Position numbers and translations under genes: made by a program
Assembly (NCBI GenBank): GCA_030533445.1
Contig: CM060083.1
Coordinates: forward strand, 25,924,166-25,988,165
Source of the DNA: Cyprinodon diabolis
Lineage: Eukaryota > Chordata > Actinopteri > Cyprinodontiformes > Cyprinodontidae
Direction of reading: 5' to 3'
Length of the DNA: 64,000 nucleotides
Shown: positions 1 through 13,375 of the stretch, piece after piece
How the letters are laid out: each line of letters opens with the position of its first letter
How positions within the stretch are numbered: the stretch's first letter is position 1
The notes under the pieces: generated by a model
What the model was told of the DNA's origin: nothing
Database searches by the model: none
What the model saw: the letters and a program-made list of their open reading frames with translations, nothing else

Positions 1-2599
<2,599 letters not shown>

Positions 2600-2744
2600 T
2601 GTATAGAGAATCAGGCGGATTCACCCTCGTCATCCTGACTAGATTGGCTGAGCTGCGTCCTCGTTGCCAGTCAGCACCTTAGACAGCGACCAGTGCAGAC
2701 GTATGATATTTTCGCCGCATTTTATTGCTTAGATCGTTTCAAGG
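2600..2744 (+). promoter_or_regulatory. putative hcrtr2 proximal promoter and 5' UTR
   Basis: The 145 bases before the start codon are richer in GC and CpG than the flank. They contain an inverted CCAAT box (ATTGGCT near 2644). No TATA box at a clear distance was seen. The assignment rests on position next to exon 1; the transcription start is not determined and a further non-coding exon upstream cannot be excluded. Confidence 0.4.
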
Positions 2745-2961
2745 ATGTCCGGAATCGCGGAGAGCTTGGATTGTGAGGAGTGTAACTATCCCAACCACGG
2801 GAGTAACGGCACCAGGACGCGCGTGCACTCCACCATGGATGAGGACGAGGAACTTCTGAGATACATCTGGACAGAATATTTACACCCTAAGGAGTACGAG
2901 TGGGTTCTAATAGTGGCTTACATAGTTGTTTTCTTTGTCTCACTGATCGGAAACTCGCTTG
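2745..2961 (+). CDS. hcrtr2: Hypocretin (orexin) receptor type 2, coding exon 1
   Basis: Encodes residues 1-72 and the first base of codon 73. The receptor is a plasma-membrane class A GPCR that binds the neuropeptides orexin-A and -B and couples mainly to Gq. Visible parts are an extracellular N-terminus with an N-glycosylation sequon (N21-G-T), the acidic helical stretch DEDEELLRYIWTEYLHP expected just before helix 1, and most of TM1 ending in the GN motif. The product begins MSG like the mammalian type 2 receptor. The start at 2745 has A at -3. An in-frame second ATG at 2835 (codon 31) has a better context (CCACCATGG). The exon ends at the donor G|GTAAGT, phase 1. Teleosts are known to carry only the type 2 orexin receptor, which supports the symbol. 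Its last exon lies outside the window. Confidence 0.95.
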
Positions 2962-5076
2962 GTAAGTGAAAATACCTGCTTGATCCCGCACTCCATTCAT
3001 GCGTAAGGCAGGTTAGGACGCGCAAAGGCATACTTTAAACCCTTCAGTTATAAAATTAAAAGTATAACCAAAAGAATAGTAAACTTTGAACACACACTGA
3101 TGAATTCTTAAAGAGTGTCAGTTTCCTTGATCAGAGTCTCAGCCGCGCGTCTGGTGATGCAGAGTATAGGAGGCACAGAGCGCAGAGCAGCAGCTTAAAA
3201 TTAAATGAATTTGCGTCTTTATAGAGCAAGGGTTTCGTATAACATCACTCATATCCGTCTATTAAGATGTAACACGGCTTTCGTTCTAGTTTGAACATCA
3301 ATGTATTTCAATTTGACAAAATTATAACATCACTTTACCCTCTAGCGTTTTGCCCTTATCTTCTCTCGGCTTTTCACCAGATTCTGAGAAAAGTTCAGCA
3401 TCACACGTAATTACAGTGTCAAATGAAAATAAGCAATTTAAGATTGGAGTTGTATGTTCAATGCATTTTGTGGCATTTGCAAATGCATTTCTTGATGTGC
3501 ACCTATCAGTCTTAACAATTTGGTTATTTTATTTACACCTACATTAATTTCAGCTGCTATGCACCCCCTTTTTGCAAAAAAAAGGGGTGCATAGCAGAGA
3601 GTCATTGTTTTTTTGTTTTTTTTTCTTTCTGTTACATGTCAATTTTTTTTCCTGTTATATGTGAATCATGTATCTTTGGTGTGGTTTAGAAATATAATTT
3701 TGCTCAATTTCTTCTCCTCTACTCTACATGCAGAAGATTAATTGGTGGCTTTGCTTGGACTCACTCCAAAGATGTTTTGTCCATTTTAACCTAATTTATT
3801 TTGTAAAGGGTTCATTAAAACATGTTTACATATATCAACAGGAAAAGGTGTCAGTAGGTTTTATGAAAATGGCAATTCTTTTTCAAACAGCTAAAAAAAA
3901 TGGTGAGGTTTTTTTTCCACAACAGATTTAACAGAAATGCCTTATTGTGTAAATGTTTTAAGCAACCATAAGATCTAGGTTCTTTGGTGCCCAAGGCAAG
4001 AGGGTCCAGTGCTAAGCTTGCATTCTTCCTGAAAAGCAACTCCACAGTTATTCCATAATTACTCACTTTTATGGATCACACAAACACTTTTTAAAGCCAA
4101 TAACCTGAAGAGTAAATCTAAGTTTAATGGAAATTGTTTGCAAATGTGATGGATGCAAAATCCACACATAAAATTGTATAATTAAACTCAAAAATAAACA
4201 GCCAGAAAGAATGTGTTATTTTGAAAGATGAGCAACCTGAGAATATTGTTATAACTAACAACTCAAAATGCCCTATCAAGGTTAAGAAAGCTTTGAAAGT
4301 CAACACTCTAAAGGGTAAAATTAAACTTCAGAAAAGTTTCTTGAGAATACGACAATAACCAAATCTTTTTCACATGTAATGCAGATGAAGTACAAATTTA
4401 AAACCAGCATAAAGCTGAGCACTCAAAAGGAAAACTTAAAATGATGAAAGTGTTATTGTAAAGAAATTTCTACCTTCCATTTCAGTCAACGTTCTTATAA
4501 ATAACACTTAAAAACAAAAACAAGTAATCTTAAACAATTGAGGAGCACACAGATCTCACCTCAAGGAAAAAAGAACACCCAACCATCCCTAAAACTAAAT
4601 TTAATTAATCTTTTTCAGTCATGTCATTTGCTTTTTTTTTAACATTATTTCATGAAAAGCTTCACATTGTATGTTGTTAACATGAGTGAAAAAGAAGCAC
4701 AAAGAATACAAAGATTTTACAAAGATGTTTGGCCCTTTCTCCAAACACAAAACAAAATATAAAAGATTATTTAAAATATAAAAGATACGCAATTTACAAT
4801 ATAACTTCAAGCCACACAGGTAGGTCATGTTTTGACAATCAAACCAACCAAAACAAAAACTAAGTTACATGTATTTCTTATGTTACATATTTTATTAGCA
4901 GCATATAAGATTGAAGTGTTATCGATTTTAACTGTTTTATAAATTGATAGAAGACGAGTTCACACTTCCATCACTTAGCTCATCTGGACCTCCTAGCAGC
5001 AAAGGTATCCATGGTTTCATAAAAAAATATACCTATGCATACATTACTTTTTTCATTGTGCAATTCTAGGCCCTGT
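2962..5076. other. start of intron 1, no gene seen
   Basis: Immediately after exon 1. Short open frames here have no recognisable domains. The only structure I can support is the palindrome at 3554-3597. The rest is AT-rich with poly-T and poly-A runs. Confidence 0.6.
3554..3597. repeat. 44-bp near-perfect palindrome
   Basis: The left arm starts CTGCTATGCACCCC and the right arm ends with its exact complement GGGGTGCATAGCAG. The centre is a T-run, GC and an A-run that also pair. The whole can fold into a nearly loop-free hairpin of about 20 bp. No flanking duplication was recognised, so it is not assigned to a transposon. Confidence 0.9.
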
Positions 5077-5091
5077 CCAGCAGATGGCGCC
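5077..5091 (+). promoter_or_regulatory. CTCF-type binding motif, forward
   Basis: CCAGCAGATGGCGCC fits the vertebrate CTCF core consensus (CCASYAGRKGGCRS) at every position. It lies 2.1 kb into intron 1 and points downstream. CTCF is an architectural zinc-finger protein that stops loop extrusion. A motif match alone does not prove occupancy. Confidence 0.6.
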
Positions 5092-8000
5092 CCAGATAGT
5101 TGCCTGTGTCGCCTGTCTGACAGAGTAGCCCCTCCATAAGCTTATCAGTACAGTAAACCAACAAACACAACAAGTATTCATGTCGATCTGTTTGATCATC
5201 AGCATCTCTTTTGGCCAGACCCTTCACAATATTTTGAAACTATAAATTAGATTACTAACTAATTAACATAAAGGATAATGACATGACTTCCCCCCTCTAC
5301 CACACATTATTTTCTTCCAAATATTTTTAGGTTACACGGATTACATTTGGGAACCAAGTGGTGGTATCATTAAGCCCTGAAATGTGGTATTAAATAACTT
5401 TAATGAAAACAAGATTTAGCTACTGTAAGAATATTTGATTTTTGTTAATTTGGCTTATACATAAAATGGATAAAATGAAATAACTGTTTAAAATGAATTG
5501 ATATAAACCAAGTTTTTTTCTCCCTTAATAAAAACACAATAATTAAAAAACAAAATTTTATGTTTACTGCTGTTGTCTTTGACTAATGTTTTATTTAGTT
5601 TGGTGTTTTGAAACATTTAGCACTGACGAAAATGGAAAAAAACAGAAAATCAAGAAAAGGCCAAACATATTTTGACATTTTATCTCTCGGTTATCTCCAT
5701 TTTTCTTCCCCAAAGAGAAGCTCATGGTTTATAAATATAATATGGTGCCCTTTGACAAGATGCTTGATATTTCATATTCATATGAAGTTTCATAAAATTC
5801 CAAGACTATCTTTATCACAAATTCCTCTGTACTGTGAACTCTGGACCAGGGGTCTTTAAGCTCTATTACCTTGTGCGCTGCATAAGGCTGGGGCACGGAG
5901 TGACAAAAAGGGCTACTTGAGGCAAATTTATTGTTTTCTTTATGAATTACTTTATTATTCTTTGTGAATAACTGCGAGGTTTGGCTTTAAGCAATGTTAA
6001 TATATCCAGATTATTTGTAAATTATCATTACTACTGTCATTATCATCCATTAAAAATACTGTGATGTGAATGATCTCCTGATTTCATGGTCCATCCAACC
6101 ATCCAAAATGAGAAATAACTGATACTTCAGAAGAAAGTCCACCCAAAGACAGTAAAAACACTACATACTCTAGCTCTTTGAAAAACTGAAACAACCTTCA
6201 TAATGATTTAAGAAAAAACAGTATCTAAGTTCTATAGAGCTGGAACACAACTCTCTCATACTGTAGTAGTGTATGCCCATGTCTTCTTCGTTAAACAGTG
6301 ACAACATGGTTCATTTATTACGAGACTTTAAGCTTTACTGAATGCAGGTAACTAATTTTGACTATCAGCACTGATGATTAATACTTGCCATCTTAAAAAC
6401 ATTTATATATCCTCATTGTCTCTTATCAAGTCCTTCTCTTTGAATATTCTTGCCGCTGCAGTCGAATGGGTTGTGAGCTGGACTGCAAGCAAGGTGGCAG
6501 GAAAACGTAGAGGGAATTTTAAATGAAAAGGGCCAACTCTATATGAATAAGTGAAATGAACTAACTGATGGGGCTCTCTTCCTCACATTATGGAGTAAGG
6601 GAAAACTGAGATATATGATCATAGTTGGGTTAATAATAACAGGACATATGATTATTTATTTGATTAAAAAACGCCAAACTAATCAGGGGGACTTGAGAAC
6701 ATTTAGGGGAGGCTTCACCCCCTCTAAAATAGACATAGTGACACCACTGTCAACCAACATAGTGCTTTAGGAGTATATGATCTCTTTGTACTGCAGTTCG
6801 GTAAGTTTAAAAAAAACAAAAAGCTATCATATCATTCAATTAATGGCTGTTACTATATCATCAGCCAGTAAACAATAGTGAGATGGAAGAGAAGACAAAT
6901 GTCATTCAACAAATCGTATTTGAATCTTTATTAAATCATCTCACCAGTAACAGAAGACTGCATAAGATCAGTTTTTGCAGCACACCTGGCTCCTTCTACA
7001 GATGTATGTCCAATAGAGCTAGAATATAATAGTTATATAATATATGGGTGTGATTGGTGTGTGGATAGTTTGATAAAGCACTTTTGAATGACCAGTCACA
7101 ATGGTCAACGTCCAGTGTTGAAGGTTCATATGTGTATGAAGTGTCATTTCACATTTCTACAACTCCCGGTGTGCACATTAGCTTCCCCATCAAACATTTT
7201 AGCATGTGAAGATTTTAATAGAATCTGGGTCTCAGGTAGGGTGTGGGAGGGCATTGTACGGCACTGTGGCATGTCCGTTTTGTGGAGGTGTGCATTAGGT
7301 TTGACACAACACTCTGCTCCTACCTTAATCCAAAAATCATTCTTCACATGACACATTTCATTGAAAGACATGTTTTTCCCCATTCTGTAAATACATCTAC
7401 ATGACAAAGCTTCAGTTGTTGTCTGTATGAACAACTCATTAGTTGAAAGGCTGTAATCAGTGTTACTGCACTGCATTGCAGTGCCCTAGTGGTCTGTAAG
7501 TCCTTCAAAACTCAGCAACAGGCACATGAATGAGAACACTCCGCTCGAAAAGCACCTCCAGAAAACATATTTTAAGAATGGCTGAGACTTAAATGTTTAT
7601 ATGGACACATAGCAAGGTTCAAAAGTTGCTTCTAGTGACTTTGAATTTTAAAACTACCTCTGTGCTTTTTAAAATGGTCAGTATCTCTTAATCTGTGCAT
7701 GAGCACATTAATTCTGTGTATATTATATTAAGGGAATATTGTGTTAAAGAGTTCAGTTTCTCCTGTCTATGAAACAAAAGAGACCAGGATGTATTTTTAA
7801 TCCTTCAACCATGTAAAACATTTTTTTAAATGTTCCTTTTGCTAAAGAAAATAAGTGTTGTGTGCTGTACAGGAGCAGTTGCAAAATTATTGCATGCAGA
7901 AGACCAAAGTTACATACTCATCCCACCAAAAATGCAAATGTTCCATTCCAATAATTTATTATGCTGAAAACACAAGTGAATTGAGTTAAATGCCTTACTG

Positions 8001-8468
8001 TAATTATCATTGCACCATTCAGTGCAACAAAATAAGAATACCAAATGTATTGTAAACAAAAAAGAAATATGACTTAAAAATAGGCATCACAGACAATTTA
8101 ACCAAAAACCTTAAGCCGGCATTTGTAGCATAATAGCTAATAGAAATCAACTGGTCATTGTAGAGCAAGCACAAGTGCCATCTGCATAAGGAGCTGACAC
8201 TATAATGCATCAGCTCCAACACTAGTCTGGTTTTAGCCATAAGGATTTCACTAGGCACCAGGAATGGAAAATCAGTGATCACCAATTCACCAAATGCAGC
8301 ACCTAAATCAGGCCTCTTTTTTGACTTTAAAATTGAAATGACCTAGGCGCTGAGCTGTTTATCACTGAGGGATATTCTTCTATCCAGCTAAAGTTTAGCT
8401 GATTGCTGGTTGCTGTAAGCCTGAGGGGAATCTAGGAGTCAACCTGGTAGCAAGTTCAATTCAACCAG
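5092..8468. other. intron 1 sequence, no gene seen
   Basis: AT-rich intronic DNA. Open frames of 80-110 codons occur near 5600-5860 and 7090-7480 on both strands, but overlap one another and show no recognisable motif. I take them as chance. Confidence 0.55.
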
Positions 8469-8649
8469 TATGGAGGATTTTTACTGCCAAAACCCAAGAG
8501 AACAAAATTTCAATTTGAGCAAGAATTTATTTAAGAGAAAGAATATGTTTTGAGATTGAGCATTACAAGTTTTCAGTGCAAGAAGATTAAATTCTTTTCT
8601 CAAATTAAAATTTTGTGCTCTTGGGTTTTGGCAGTAAAAATCCTCCATA
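8469..8649. repeat. foldback (inverted-repeat) element, 181 bp
   Basis: The arms 8469-8520 and about 8596-8649 are inverted copies: TATGGAGGATTTTTACTGCC on the left against GGCAGTAAAAATCCTCCATA on the right. Pairing with a few mismatches continues into AAAATTT and AATTTGAG on each side, giving arms of about 55-60 bp around a spacer of roughly 70 bp. It looks like a small foldback MITE. No clear target-site duplication was found. Confidence 0.8.
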
Positions 8650-9308
8650 AACGTGTACCATTTAGCATATCAAAAATAACAGCCATATTAAATTTATAGG
8701 GGAGCAAAAGTTTGCCTATTGATGCACATGGGTTATAATATAATTTTGTAAAAGTCCCTTTGAAACTAATAAAATCCCCTTTAGTTGTTTGGCATGATTA
8801 TCAATTTACTGATTTTGTCTTCAGAGCTATCTGATGTGCAAAGAAAGGCTGATCTTCATCCTCTGGTGCAACTAATAACAAAATTGTTTTGTTTTTTGCA
8901 TAACACAGAAACTGATGGTGGAGTTGCAGAAAACTTTCCAACATGCACATATTAAGGGTGCCCAGATACAACCTTTCCATTCCCAATATGATGCTGATAT
9001 TGCAGTTTTTGAAAAATGGCTGATGCAGATATTGACCTGACTTCATATTAGCATGATGCATATCAGCTTTTATTACTTATTTCCTGCTGTAGTATGTAAG
9101 AAAAAGCCAGAGGTGTCAAGTAACAAGTACAAATACTTTGTTACTGTACTTAAGTACACGTTTTAGGTATCTATACTTTACTCCATTACTTATTTTTCTT
9201 CCTACTTCTGACTTCTTATCATTACATTTTCACACAAGTATCTGTACTTTCTATTCCTTACATTTTAAAACAAACGTTTTTCACGTTACTCTTGGCTTCG
9301 GTTTAATG

Positions 9309-10458
9309 CAGAGGTCGCGGATTAGCGATCCCCTCTCCAGATCCGGACCCCCCTGCTGGCTAATCCGGACCCAACCTGATTTTAAAAATTTATAAATTAC
9401 AGTACCACATGTTGTCTGACAGTGTCTAAACGTCACTTCCGCAGCTTCTTCTGTTACCCCGAAGTCCCACATCCTCCGTCTGCGCTCCGCAGCGCTGCAC
9501 GCCTCCGGCGCAAAGCAAAGCCTACAGCCCCCGCTGTTTCTCCTGTATTGCTGCGCTCTGACTCTGACCTCGGAGCTCGAGGAGAGCATGCGCGATATTA
9601 TCATTATATTCGTAGGAGCAAAACATGCAGAAATTAACACTTAATTTAATGTAACATATCAAAACATTTCCCATCAGCATCCAGCATATGTGAGGTTTTT
9701 GATGGAGATGAGAAAACTGCTTCCTAGTATGTTGAACTACCAATAGTTTGCATCCAATCTTTTAAATAAATGGTGTTAGTTTTTTGAAATATATAAGAAT
9801 TGTGCTCTCATTTGTAGTTACCGATCTGTTGTTACTATAGTTTAATTTGACAAACCGGATCTTCTCGCCGTTCTGTTTCCTCATTGGAGCGATTGCAATA
9901 GCGGATCTTGACCTGGCCGGACCAGAGCGGAGCCTGAACATTTAGAGTATGTATGGCTCAACCTGCTGCTGTGAAGCAGGATTCTCCACCATGAACAGAA
10001 TAAAAAATAAATATGGATCCAGGCTCAAAATGAGCACTTTAATATGTGCTTGAGAATGGCTTTGTCTCCATTCAAACCCAGGTTTGAAGCGTTGCAGGGC
10101 AGCCTAAAGCCTACTGCTCTCATTAGGTCACAAAAAAGAAAGAAAAAAAACAAATAAACAAAACAAAGCTTTCAGTTCAGGTGTTTTATAAAATATGTGA
10201 ATCAGGAAATTGTCTGTATACCAAACTGAAAGATTGTTGTTCTCTTCTTCAAAAAACACTAAATTTTAAAATGGAAAAATTAATATTTTTTTTAAATATT
10301 TTTTTATTTAAAAATTCAATGTATAACATGAATGCATAAACAACTCATTTTATTTCAGTGTTAAATTATGTTTAAAGTAACAGATAATTTCTCTGGACCT
10401 TTACTGGTTGATCATTTTCTTTATTCTAAACCTGCTGATTTTTAATTGGTTACCCCTG
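9309..10458 (+). mobile_element. hAT-type DNA transposon nested in the outer hAT
   Basis: It starts CAGAGGTCGCGGATT and ends AATTGGTTACCCCTG (weak inverted termini). It is flanked by a perfect 8-bp duplication GTTTAATG at 9301-9308 and 10459-10466, which fixes the boundaries. A GC-rich first third (9420-9590) is followed by a remnant of a hAT transposase C-terminus at 9949-10107. A diverged, shorter copy lies inverted at 38447-39231. Confidence 0.85.
9949..10107 (+). pseudogene. hAT transposase C-terminal (dimerisation) remnant
   Basis: Reads MYGSTCCCEAGFSTMNRIKN and onward. This resembles the conserved C-terminal block of hAT transposases, where a Cys-Glu-x-x-Phe-Ser-x-Met-Asn pattern marks the dimerisation region. 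After 34 codons there is a stop (ending 10053), then a further 17 similar codons. The upstream catalytic part is absent, so this is a fossil fragment of the inner hAT element. Confidence 0.65.
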
Positions 10459-10548
10459 GTTTAATGTTTATAAATATATATTTCACATCATGTGTTCCAT
10501 CCAATGCAGATCATTGGCACCATCCACATCTAGTGAAAACTTGTCTAA

Positions 10549-10770
10549 GTGGATGAGTCGTATAACGCCATTGGTTGGCTATTTGTCAAATTTGTGCTGA
10601 CGCCAAAGCAAGCAGGTGTTCTTCAAACTACAAACGCGAATTGTCTATGCCATGCTACAATGTGGGATTCAGAAAAAGGTGTTGAAATGTCTGAAAGGTC
10701 GGACACAGGCGAGAGCGTAAAAGACCTCCCTCATGATGACCTCCCTCATCCTTGGCCCTATTTTAAATAA
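10549..10770 (+). pseudogene. possible N-terminus of a hAT (BED-type) transposase
   Basis: A 73-codon open frame near the right end of the outer hAT. Its last residues, DDLPHPWPYFK, resemble the segment just before the BED zinc finger of fish hAT transposases. The frame stops there and no Cys/His finger follows. The placement near the element end fits a deletion derivative. Similarity is by eye over a short segment, so this is tentative. Confidence 0.35.
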
Positions 10771-11087
10771 TTTTTCGAAATAGTCAGAAAAATTGAGCTT
10801 TCAATTAATATAGTGGCATCTGGCTGCTTTTTTTAAAGGTTACTTTATACTTTTATACTTTAAGTAATTTTTAAAGCACATACTTTTTCACTTTTACTAG
10901 AGTAAAGAGGTCAAGTTTGTACTTGAGTGTTCTTACACTGCAGTATCTATACTTCTACTCAAGTAACAAATGTGTGTACTTTTGACACCACTGGAAAAAG
11001 ATTGATCAAGTAATATTACTTAAACAGGGAACAGAAGTCGACAACAAAAAAGTATGAAAACGATTGACCAATGTTAAATTAACTGAG

Positions 11088-11378
11088 TGTCATGATGCGG
11101 TGGTTTTACTAGCCCAAATGCAGACTCACAGACACAGAGGGAGGATAAAAAGTCCAGAATTTATTGGAACCGGTTGACAGACTTGCAGGATGCAGGTTCA
11201 GACAGGCATGGTGGCACAGGTAAGACACAACGATCCAGCCCAGAGGGGAGGTCACACTCAGCTTATATAGGAAAAGCTTCCTTAATCAGCAAATAGACAA
11301 CAGCTGTCCATGCTGAGCCAAAGCTCCCCAGGCTGGATCCACGGCGCCCTCTGGTGGGCAAAGCCCCGGATCCTGACA
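11088..11378 (-). mobile_element. solo LTR (gypsy-like), 291 bp
   Basis: On the minus strand it begins TGTCAGGATCC and ends CATGACA, giving the TGTCA...TGACA ends of an LTR. The perfect 5-bp duplication CTGAG at 11083-11087 and 11379-11383 confirms a retroviral-type insertion. An AATAAA signal (minus strand, near 11160) and a TATATAAG box lie inside in the same orientation. No internal region or second LTR adjoins it, so it is a recombination-derived solo LTR. It carries a CTCF-type motif. Confidence 0.85.
11343..11357 (-). promoter_or_regulatory. CTCF-type binding motif, reverse, inside solo LTR
   Basis: On the minus strand it reads CCACCAGAGGGCGCC, a full match to the CTCF core consensus and close to the optimal sequence. 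It sits near the 5' end of the solo LTR. It faces the forward motif at 5077, about 6.3 kb away. Whether it is bound is unknown. Confidence 0.65.
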
Positions 11379-11383
11379 CTGAG

Positions 11384-13134
11384 ACCTTTAACAGAAGCGG
11401 AGTGTTTCTATCATCATGAAAATATTGGACATTATAGATTACAGGTTATAAAATCTGATACTAGTTTTTTGGCTAATACTGTACACATATATGTGAATCT
11501 AGCAGTTTGTTATGAGGCAGAGAGAATCATAATAGTGCAAAAACAATGCACAACGATTCTACATTTAAACAGAATGGTGGAAAATAGTTTTATCATTAAT
11601 TCCATTAAAATGATCTGAGATATTCCAAATCTGCTTTTGGATGGCAGGTGAGATGTATTGAATATGTCACCATACTACTATAAAAAGAAATGGCTGGCCC
11701 TTACTAGCTGTTTTTTCATTAACATGCTTGTCTTCCTTTTCTCTTACTGCCTATCTTAGTGCTTCTTAAGTTGTATCTAAGTTCAAGTGGTGTGCTCTGA
11801 TCCTTGGGGGGTTTTGAAAAATAAAATAACTCAATCTGCTTTTCAATACTTTGGAAATTAATATATGCATATTAATTTATTTCTTTATGTCCTGGGCAAC
11901 TGGCATTGCTCATCTTTGTTTTGGACCCTTTGTAAGAACTAAGTCTTTAAGGTTATGAAATAAGTGGCATAATATTGTAAATAAGAAGACAGGAGCACTA
12001 ACTAAAGATTGGAGTGGTTTTAATGTTTACACTCCAAAAATACTGGGATATACTCTGCCTTGCAGTATTTTATACTTTTTTGAGCTGTCCTCTTTTTTGA
12101 GTGCTAAAACTGGTTGTGGGAATCCAGGTTTGTGATGTATCTTTAAGTAATTATAACAAACAAAAAAACATAACACATCAACATAGGTTCCTGTTCTTGT
12201 TTGATCAAAGTGCTATCTGTGTTTATTTTTTTTGTGAGCTGGAAGAAAATGTAAGTGATCATAATTAATGGATGCATTTAATAAGCAGGATATAAACCCG
12301 AATTGCTCAAATGTTCTTGTCTAATTAAACAGCAGGAAACATATGCTTTTTTGGACTAAACGAGCCACTGTAGCACTGTAGCAGGGCTTGTAGCAATAGT
12401 GAATATTGTACCAAAGTATCACCCTATTACTGTCTGTTGCTTGGCAACACAGCTTACAGCATGATGTTTGTCAGGGCACATAAAGCACATTGTCTCGTTC
12501 AACATGCATTTTCTGACGCTGTTACAAAATTAGAAGTTTAATGTTGCGAAAAATGATTTTGCACCTGTAATAAAAGCACAAATATGCAGAACAGAAATGC
12601 AGTATGTAGGGCTTAGCTAGTTTTAGTCCTTTCCTTGGCGTGGCTTCTGGGCAGCCGCAGTTATTTTCACACACCTTAAATTTATTTTTAAAATGTAAAA
12701 GTAAGCTGCACTAATGTGAATTTCAATTCTTCTTGTCATCTCAGATGGACCTCTGATGGATCTTTGAATTGTCTAAAAGTTGGATGAATCTTGCCCTCAA
12801 AGAAGCTGGTATTTTGAGTTGGAACTTCCCAATGGCTTAAACTCTCTTTGTGGGTCAAAAACCAAATAATGTTTTTGCAAACACGAGTCACGAAAAAAAT
12901 CATATTTTGGTTAAGGTAGTCATATCTTATCTAAATGTAGTGGTATGGCGCTTTTGGTGTGCTCGTCAGCTGAGACGGGCTCACTGGATTGTCTGCAGGA
13001 ATACAGACTCAGATCAGTCATTTCAAAACTCAAAAAGAGAACGACAATGGACATGAAAGCCATCAACCTGGCAAAGTTTAGTCTGAGCCTAGAAGAAGGA
13101 GGGAAGTCTAGAGGAGCGGAACTACAGAACTTGT
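11384..13134. other. intron 1 sequence, no gene seen
   Basis: AT-rich DNA without recognisable coding content. Short open frames are not supported by motifs or by length. Confidence 0.55.
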
Positions 13135-13375
13135 TACTGAGCCAGTACCAGAGATCCAGGAGAGAAAAGGAGCAGCGTCTTCCAGCAGCCAGAGCATGCA
13201 GAGGAACCGCCGGATCCAGTCGGGTAAATCCAATCCCTGGTCAGAAAAAGGTCCAAGGTCGACAACAGAAAGAATCCCGGTAACAGACCGGAAACACAGG
13301 AAAGGACAAACAGAGCAGAACAGGGATGTCCAAAACTCAGAGGTCCGTAGGCAGAAACAGGTCAGGAACAGGCAT
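13135..13375 (-). mobile_element. old LTR-like repeat, part 1 (split by BEL/Pao)
   Basis: This segment and 21184-21379 flank the BEL/Pao element and form one older repeat. Read on the minus strand, the repeat starts TGTCATGAATTTGG at 21379, has a TATTTAAG box, and runs into C/T-rich sequence (GACCTGTTTCTGCC) typical of fish gypsy LTRs. The far end, near or beyond 13135, was not located. Confidence 0.5.

Larger units (their letters stand above)
9108..10993 (+). mobile_element. hAT-type DNA transposon (outer, non-autonomous)
   Basis: The left end CAGAGGTGTCAAGTAAC and right end TTTTGACACCACTG form imperfect terminal inverted repeats, followed inward by the AGTAC/TACTT-rich subterminal sequence common in fish hAT elements. 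Flanking 8-mers GAAAAAGC (9100-9107) and GAAAAAGA (10994-11001) match at 7 of 8 positions, the duplication length expected for hAT. About 1.15 kb of the interior is a second hAT inserted at 9309-10458. What remains of its own sequence is about 740 bp, with only a trace of a transposase N-terminus, so it cannot move by itself. Confidence 0.8.

Noticed and set aside
7144..7476. 110-codon minus-strand open frame overlapping an 87-codon plus-strand frame
   Set aside because: No recognisable domain, no splice or promoter context, and both strands are open over the same DNA; most likely chance.
9281..9640. 119-codon minus-strand frame in the hAT region
   Set aside because: Antisense to the GC-rich part of the inner hAT; the related copy at 38447-39231 does not keep it open.
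12945..13283. 112-codon frame with MDMKAINLAKFSLSLEEGG
   Set aside because: Overlaps the older LTR-like repeat and ends next to the BEL/Pao insertion; no domain recognised.
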